5,665 nt of DNA, from NCBI GenBank assembly GCA_050633165.1, contig JBOEFZ010000092.1, forward strand, positions 1 through 5,665. Direction: 5' to 3'. The position numbers and the translations under genes were made by a program. Below, piece after piece: positions 4,983-5,665 of this stretch. Origin of the DNA: TMED27 sp050633165. Lineage in GTDB: Bacteria; Pseudomonadota; Alphaproteobacteria; Micavibrionales; Micavibrionaceae. Under the pieces are notes generated by a model. It saw nothing but the letters and a program-made list of their open reading frames with translations, ran no database searches and was not told the origin of the DNA. Positions within the stretch are counted from its first letter, which is position 1; each line of letters begins with the position of its first letter.

Positions 4983-5651
4983 ATGACTGAACCAACACCA
5001 CAAAACGAAACCCCTGAAGAGCCAGCATTGGCCATTCCCGAAAAATTCAAAAACGCAGAGACAGGCGAATTAAATGTCGAAGCCTTGCTCAATTCCTACA
5101 CGGCCCTGGAGAAAAAACTCTCCGAAAAACCATCCGCCCCTGCGCTACCTGCAAGCGCGGAAGAATATTGCGTCAACTGCGATCACGGCCTGTTCGAAGT
5201 TGACCCTGAAATCAACGCCCGCCTACATGCCAAAGGGATGAACGAGGAGCAAGTGCAGGAAGTCTACGACCTCGCCGCCGAAAAAATCGTACCCATGATC
5301 AACGAAGTCGCCGGCGATTATAACGCCGACCGCGAGTTGGAAAAAATCGAAAACCATTTCGGCGGTAAAGACGCATGGAAAGCCATCGCGCCACAGCTCC
5401 TTAAATTCGGACAAAAAAACCTCCCCGCCGACGTGCTCGATAACCTATCCAGCAGCCACGAAGGCATCATCGCCCTGCATAACATGATGCATTCCGGTGA
5501 GCCGACTTTGCAAAAAAGAAGCGATAACCCGTCTAAGATGGGCGAACTTGACCTGCAATCCATGATGCGCGACCCGAAATACTGGCGCGATAAAGATCCG
5601 GCCTATGTCGCCAAGGTCACGCAAGGCTTTGAGAAAATGTACGGGAAGTAG
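4983..5651 (+). CDS. Capsid assembly scaffolding protein, T7 gp9-like
   Basis: Scaffolding proteins guide polymerisation of the major capsid protein into a procapsid and leave before or during DNA packaging. The 222-residue product is acidic and largely helical, with a disordered Pro/Glu-rich start (1-20), a motif IPEKFKNAETGELNVEALLNSYTALEKKL at 18-46, a central helical region (NEEQVQEVYDLAAEKIVPMINEV at 87-109), and a conserved C-terminal segment LQSMMRDPKYWRDKDPAYVAKVTQGFEKMYGK at 191-222. DPxYWRDKDPAxVAKVTxGFxxxYG is a pattern I associate with scaffolds of podovirus-like phages, and the C-terminus is the part that contacts the capsid protein in several systems. AAGGAG at 4971-4976 lies six bases before the ATG. 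An isolated CxxC (C63, C66) is present with no partner pair. Position directly after the portal supports the call; the major capsid gene would be expected next, beyond the window. Confidence 0.88.
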   Translation: MTEPTPQNETPEEPALAIPEKFKNAETGELNVEALLNSYTALEKKLSEKPSAPALPASAEEYCVNCDHGLFEVDPEINARLHAKGMNEEQVQEVYDLAAEKIVPMINEVAGDYNADRELEKIENHFGGKDAWKAIAPQLLKFGQKNLPADVLDNLSSSHEGIIALHNMMHSGEPTLQKRSDNPSKMGELDLQSMMRDPKYWRDKDPAYVAKVTQGFEKMYGK

Positions 5652-5665
5652 GGACTATTAGCCCC

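Noticed and set aside
5640..5665. GGG...CCC at the right edge as a terminator after the scaffold gene
   Set aside because: Only 14 bases follow the stop and the possible stem is three to four pairs; the window ends before it could be judged, and a capsid gene is expected to follow.

Overview
The window looks like chromosomal DNA of an alphaproteobacterium with intermediate GC content. The C-terminal half of its orotate phosphoribosyltransferase has the alphaproteobacterial form (ATWWDVL near the end, TDGGSK in the PRPP loop). A repressor-type helix-turn-helix of a kind I know from alphaproteobacterial S24/LexA-like regulators is attached to it, and several palindromic intergenic repeats are present. 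I cannot name the genus; a free-living or predatory lineage of the Micavibrio/Rhodospirillales kind would fit, but that is a guess.

Left part (1-1893, minus strand): two housekeeping genes read leftwards, an orotate phosphoribosyltransferase (pyrE; UMP synthesis) with an extra N-terminal DNA-binding domain, and then NAD kinase (nadK; NADP synthesis). The 219 bp between them holds a long inverted repeat (831-966).

Middle (1894-2188): a divergent control region. It holds a second palindromic element (1915-2023), an AT-rich 17-bp dyad (2082-2098) and, directly after it, a sigma70-type promoter with a perfect TTGACA that fires rightwards.

Right part (2189-5651, plus strand): a tight set of five phage-type genes. 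In order these are a conserved protein of unknown role (EAWFWF motif), a probable permuted papain-fold (NlpC/P60-like) cysteine protein, a Ser/Thr-rich small protein ending in KTLLGE, a podovirus-type head-tail connector (portal), and a T7 gp9-like scaffolding protein. The first three are translationally coupled by overlaps and all but the first have good Shine-Dalgarno sequences. A double-hairpin repeat (3390-3460) sits between the small gene and the portal. The major capsid gene would be expected just beyond the right edge.

The point of most interest is the architecture: a podovirus-like virion module begins immediately next to core metabolic genes, with no integrase, repressor or terminase in view on its left side. 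The gene divergent from it encodes a pyrimidine enzyme fused to a repressor-type DNA-binding domain. This raises the testable idea that the phage-like operon is a domesticated particle or prophage whose transcription is tied to pyrimidine/PRPP status. That link is inference; the fusion, the divergent layout and the gene families are what the sequence shows.
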